A stretch of 27,343 nucleotides of DNA, from the NCBI GenBank assembly GCA_905221605.1, contig CAJNDS010002300.1, forward strand, positions 483,441 to 510,783. The letters run 5' to 3'. Shown piece by piece: positions 23,739-27,343 of the stretch; the stretch's first letter is position 1; each line of letters starts with the position of its first letter. Origin of the DNA: Symbiodinium natans (lineage: Eukaryota; Sar; Dinophyceae; Suessiales; Symbiodiniaceae). The notes under the pieces were generated by a model. That model made no database searches and had not been told where the DNA came from. It was given only the letters and a program-made list of their open reading frames with translations. A program made the translations under genes and the position numbers.

Positions 23739-25010
23739 GTGGCAGAAGGGGGGGTCTTGATGTCAAGGCATTGGCGTTTCAAGGGCTTATTGAATGGTAG
23801 GGTCCCTACCCCTCAGCAGCTTCGGAATCAATGTTTGGGGGCTGGTGTGCCTGGATCATGCGTTCGCAATCGGTTGACAGGCTTGGGTTTGAAGGTTCAA
23901 GCTTCGATGTTCGGCATGGACCGGCACCCTTTCCGAACCTGCAATCCGAATTCCCTGTGCAGCAGCTCAGGTGCTGTGCGTTGCATACTTGCTGCAGAAG
24001 GTGCCGCTGGCCTTGTCACCTTGCCCTTGTGCATCTTTAGATAAGTTAAGGACTTAAACCCTTAACCCTATACCCTAAACCCTAAGCCCTAGACTTTTGG
24101 GTAGGGGTTGTATGAAGGGGTCTAGGGATTGCAATGAGCTTGCAGAAGCCAGATGACACAACTATGCCCATCCCTATGCATTTGGATCGGACATGATGCT
24201 GCACGAGGTTGTGTAAGTACTTGTACTACGTGTGTTAACGTGCGGTCCTGGAGAACCGCCACTGGGGGCCCCAAGCAGTACGATTCCTGCCCGAGAGACT
24301 GGCTTCTTGGGCTAGCGGATCGAGTTTTCAGTGCAGCGGGTTGAAGTGAAGGTTGCGGAGGACTTGGAAAGTCCCTGCAGTAAATGGCCTCAGCAGGATA
24401 ACTCTACGCCGCAAGCCCTGAGCCAACAACCTATTCAGCCTCACACGCCCATCATCCCGTGCGCAGCTCTTTCTGGAGAGCCCGCGCGTGCAAAACGTCT
24501 GGGGCCTGGACACTGGACACCAGGATTCTTCCCTTTCCTCTTTGAGACTCAGAGCCCTGCCTCTAGAGAATGGAGTCGAGGCAATTTTGTTCCCTCCTTC
24601 CTGAATCCAAAGCTGCCTGCAGCCGGTTTTCGTGTGTGTGTCGCGTGTGTGGGGGGGGTGCGGATTGGGACTTTGCAGTTTGGGATTCGGATTGGGGGTT
24701 GTGGAAGATCTACAAGTGGCATCTGAAGGCGCAGAAACCGGGGTACCGCTGCGCGTAACTAGAAGCTGATCAAGCCAAAGAGGTGGCGTTTCGGACATTT
24801 CAGTGACTTTAAACCTTAAACCCTAGACCCCAGACTCTAGACTCTAGACTCTAGACCCTAAACCCTAAACCCTAAACCCTAAACCCTAAACCCTAAACCC
24901 TAAACCCTAAACCCTAAACCCTAAACCCTAAACCCTAAACCCTAAACCCTAAACCCTAAACCCTAAACCCTAAACCCTAAACCCTAGTCGGAAAACCGGG
25001 AGCATTGCAG
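23739..25010. other. Intron of the acyltransferase-like gene
   Basis: Contains an imperfect CCCTAAA array (24051-24092), an exon-like terminal segment 24679-24758 (WDSDWGLWKIYKWHLKAQK.. then TAA, acceptor TTTGCAG) and the long array at 24808-24986. The 24679 segment also fits phase 1 and would make an alternative C-terminus. Confidence 0.5.
24808..24986 (-). repeat. Long CCCTAAA array with CTCTAGA variants, before acceptor
   Basis: About 25 units. Near its left end four CTCTAGA / CCCTAGA units form a homogenised variant block. Ends 24 nt before the acceptor of the terminal exon. Confidence 0.95.
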
Positions 25011-25081
25011 CTCAGAACTGCGTTCGCTCTGAGGCGTCAAAGTCCACGGTGACCTTTCTCATCAACAAGCTTGGTGGCTGA
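25011..25081 (+). CDS. Acyltransferase-3-like protein, terminal exon (QNCVRSEASKSTVTFLINKL-GG-stop)
   Basis: Acceptor GCATTGCAG. CT joins the trailing G of the 23678 exon to make Ala, giving LAAAK-A-QNCVRSEASK. Reads QNCVRSEASKSTVTFLINKL then GG and TGA at 25079. A charged cytosolic tail of the form Q-x-x-V-x-xx-A.....TxFL directly after the last helix is usual for the family. An internal GT at 25074 would bypass the stop, but termination here gives a normal-length tail. Confidence 0.62.
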
Positions 25082-25112
25082 GGATGGTTGGAGGGCCCTT
25101 GGGAGAAGGGTT

Positions 25113-25132
25113 GAGGGTTTAGGGTTTAGGGC
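25113..25132 (+). repeat. Short TTTAGGG array
   Basis: Two to three units 32 nt beyond the proposed stop codon of gene 2. It may mark an intron of an alternative transcript using the GT at 25074. Confidence 0.8.
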
Positions 25133-25418
25133 TAGGCGGGGCCATAACAGACCCACGCGTTTTCGGCAGTTTAGCTCTGTTGCCCTCAGAATCCCCTGTA
25201 AATACCAATGTTTCCTGGGTTTCGCCCATCACCTCATCCCCGCAATTTTTATCCAAACTTATCCAGCAATTTTTTGGGCATCCGTAGACTGCACTGGTAT
25301 TTGTGGGTTTTTTGCACTACTTCGCACTTTCGACGTGTCCTAAACTAAGCCCTGTCTTGCTTGCATCCGCTTCTGCCCAGCCCTGGGTCTAAATAACACG
25401 TTTGCTTCACCATAGCTG

Positions 25419-25735
25419 GAAGAGAGCATCCATGGCCCAACCATGATGCCGTCCGTTCTGGGAAGAGAGTATCCATGGCCCGAGCATGATGACGTCCATG
25501 GTCTACTCTGTTCTGATGAGAAGAGAGCATCCATGGCCCAAGCATGATGACGTCCATGGTCTACATGTTTTCTGCACTGCCATGGCCCAACCATGATGAC
25601 ATCCATGGTCTACTCCGTTCTGGGAAGAGAGCATCCAGGGTCCAAGCATGATGACGTCCATGGTCTATTCTGCTCTGATGAGAAGAGAGCATCCATGGCC
25701 CAAGCATGATGACGTCCATGGTTTACATTGTCTAA
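25419..25735 (+). repeat. CCATGG-rich minisatellite
   Basis: Six copies of ATCCATGGCCCAAGCATGAT followed by GACGTCCATGGTCTA, with period alternating between roughly 42 and 62 bp because the GTTCTG(AT)GAGAAGAGAGC spacer is present or absent. CCATGG at both ends of the core lets each unit fold into a hairpin. No gene recognised. Confidence 0.92.
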
Positions 25736-25913
25736 TCCGTTCCGAGAAGGTTAAACCTTCTTCTGGGCAGAAATGGCTGGAAGTTCTTGCTTTTATGCGG
25801 AGTGGGGAGCAGAAAGGCGTCATTTCTCAACACTAAAGGCGGTGACCTAAGTCCTGCATCTCAGGTTTGCTGGTGGGGCCACAGTTTTGCGCGGGTCTGT
25901 TGTGGACCCGCCA

Positions 25914-25949
25914 GGGTTTAGGGTTTAGGGTTTAGGGTTTAGGGTTTGA
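25914..25949 (+). repeat. TTTAGGG array
   Basis: Five units. The flanking 25736-25913 and 25950-26560 hold nothing I can assign. Confidence 0.9.
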
Positions 25950-26569
25950 TTGTGCTAGATTAGAGCAGCCCGCTGGCAAACGAAGAAATTGGCACCGTTG
26001 GGAGCACAGTTTGAACCCTGTAGGGCCCGATTGCGCACTGAACATGTCTGCGCGTCCATGTCACGTTGACAGCATTCCCAGTGCACATTGTCATCTTGTT
26101 ATAGCCAGCACTAGTAAAAAAGGTCTTCCAGTCATGAACGGGCTTAGGGATGAGGCAAGGTTGTGTAGTCTGTCCGATGTTCTTGCCGCTTGTACCTTGG
26201 TTCCATGGATAGGCTTCTGGTTGTTTGCAAGGCATTAATTTCAGACAAAACTCAGAAGACAAGCTCCAGACTCTTCCAAGGCCTGGTTCAGAAACGAACG
26301 CTATCCCCATTTGCGCACTACAGCGTTCGCTTCTGGACTTCCATCCAGCTCTTTCCCCGACCCCTTCGTAAAGTCCCCAACCCAGTCGGAGACGGGGGGC
26401 GCGGCAGATGGCCGTCACAGCGTCCAGCTCAACGTCGAGACATCTGGGAAGCAAACATGTTCATCCCTTTTAAGCCCCGAGCTAAAGCTCACCTTTGTCG
26501 TTTGCATTCTGTACACGTGCGCAGTTGCTGTTTCGACCCCTGGTTTGGCCGGTTCAACGTGAAAAAAGC

Positions 26570-26830
26570 AGTAGTCCCAGGCGGACGTCGCAGCATCCAG
26601 TGTCGCTTCATTCCCGGAAAGAATTGGGAGACAAATGGGAGGCAGCAGCATAGCATCCAGGGTTCGCCTACTTCACAAAGGGAGACAAATGGAAGACAGC
26701 AGCATCCAGGGTCTGCTCACTTCACGAAAGGAGAGATCCAGGGTCTGCTCACTTCACGAAAGGAGAGAAGTGGGAGACAACTCAGGCGATCGTCATCCAG
26801 CATCGAGACATCTGGGAGACAAAATGGGGT
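26570..26830 (+). repeat. Degenerate AGACAAATGGGAGGCAGCAG-type minisatellite
   Basis: Imperfect copies of GGGAGACAAATGG(A/G)AG.CAGCAGCATCC alternate with copies of ATCCAGGGTCTGCTCACTTC ACGAAAGGAGAG. A related unit appears at 26430-26455. It accounts for most of the last part of a 222-codon frame that is not a credible gene. Confidence 0.8.
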
Positions 26831-26942
26831 CAGATCAAATCGACCGCAAAATCGGTAATTGGTAGTTTGCCCAGTCAGGGTTTCTATTTCTCGACTTTCC
26901 TTTCGGTTCCAATCGAGGGAACTCTTCGCAAGACTTGGGTTT

Positions 26943-27050
26943 CCGAAAAAGTGGGACCCCTAATATAGTTCTTCCAATAGTAGGATTTTTAAGAGAACGA
27001 CCCCTCATCAGGTACCCAACCCTGAACCCTAAACCCTAAACCCTATTTCG
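26943..27050. repeat. Dispersed GGACCCC-type repeat interrupted by CCCTAAA units
   Basis: TTTCCGAAAAAGTGGGACCC at the left and ATTTCGGAAACC at the right. Three CCCTAAA units (27024-27045) sit just inside the right end, suggesting insertion of telomere-like units into the element or element insertion into an array. Confidence 0.6.
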
Positions 27051-27180
27051 GAAACCTCACGTGTTTGCTTGCCAGGAGCCCGGCCACTGCAGCATCGGAT
27101 GCATAATCTGACGTGGCACTTGATGCCTTGATCTACGCACGTCAGTCCTCAGTGGAAGACGAGGGTGGTTGACTAACCAG

Positions 27181-27231
27181 GTTTAGGGTTTAGGGTTTAG
27201 GGCTTAGGGTTTGGGGTTTAGGGTTTAGGGT
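27181..27231 (+). repeat. TTTAGGG array
   Basis: Seven units with CTTAGGG and TTTGGGG variants, 33 nt before the acceptor-like site of the last segment of the window. Confidence 0.9.
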
Positions 27232-27263
27232 TCCATGTAGCAGATACCCTGAAACTACCGCAG

Positions 27264-27343
27264 AAAGTCAAGTGCGTCGGCTTACCGCTTCTGGTCCATT
27301 TCCAGCTTCTCCGACCTCACCCGTGCAAGCCAGCCTGAGGCTT
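27264..27343 (+). CDS. Candidate exon running off the window
   Basis: Acceptor ACTACCGCAG. One frame is open to the end and reads KSSASAYRFWSISSFSDL then TRASQPEA. A second frame stops at TGA. It may belong to a third gene or to the 3' part of an alternative gene 2 transcript. No family recognised. Confidence 0.35.

Noticed and set aside
25419-25735. CRISPR-like array of regularly spaced repeats
   Set aside because: Units are adjacent imperfect copies with repeated, not unique, spacers, in a eukaryotic context.
26190-26858. 222-codon plus-strand open frame
   Set aside because: The last half is a degenerate minisatellite and the first half is shared with another open frame; no family resemblance.

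Overview
This is eukaryotic nuclear DNA. I see no bacterial-style gene, operon, ribosomal RNA or CRISPR array. Continuous open frames are short and mostly meaningless. The real coding signal is a series of about 20-90 nt exons on the + strand, separated by introns of 77 to several thousand nt. Many introns are packed with TTTAGGG / CCCTAAA heptamers. That telomere type occurs in dinoflagellates, chromerids and plants/green algae. Tiny exons, huge repeat-rich introns, introner-like elements and a possible GC (or GA) donor point best to a dinoflagellate or relative. The organism is inferred, not proven.

Gene 1 (about 74 to at least 14491, perhaps to about 19960, + strand) encodes an ankyrin-repeat protein. 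A probable start ATG at 77 is followed by a low-complexity N-terminus (exons 74-93, 607-666, 1469-1551, 2440-2498). Next come a conserved-looking region (3689-3738, 4769-4833, 5222-5276, 5453-5480, 6006-6098, 6988-7059, 8357-8443, 9498-9569) and the ankyrin repeats (10950-11018, 13069-13114, 13363-13415, 13533-13582, 14427-14491). The five ankyrin exons join in phase with GT..AG borders into an uninterrupted ankyrin consensus. The upstream exons are supported by phase-compatible joins and by composition. Three further exons (18041-18097, 18175-18236, 19846-about 19954) can be chained in phase, but their membership in this gene is speculative.

Gene 2 (at most 22328 to 25081, + strand) is the 3' end of an acyltransferase-3-like membrane protein. 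Its four in-phase exons (22328-22398, 22527-22607, 23678-23738, 25011-25081) end in TGA. I could not recognise its N-terminal exons. A further candidate exon runs off the right end (27264-27343).

The outstanding feature is intron architecture. With the exons fixed as above, TTTAGGG arrays sit at the 5' ends of introns, often starting exactly at the donor (exon|GTTTAGGG), and CCCTAAA arrays sit just before acceptors. Many introns are therefore bounded by inverted telomere-like repeats that could pair in the pre-mRNA. Introns lacking these arrays often carry short inverted-repeat elements (three MITE-like families) abutting the splice sites instead. Other content includes a 31-G and a 27-G tract, a 370-bp trinucleotide array, a 0.8-kb TIR-bounded segment with a 42-bp minisatellite, a CCATGG-rich minisatellite near 25.6 kb, and dispersed degenerate GGACCCC-type repeats.
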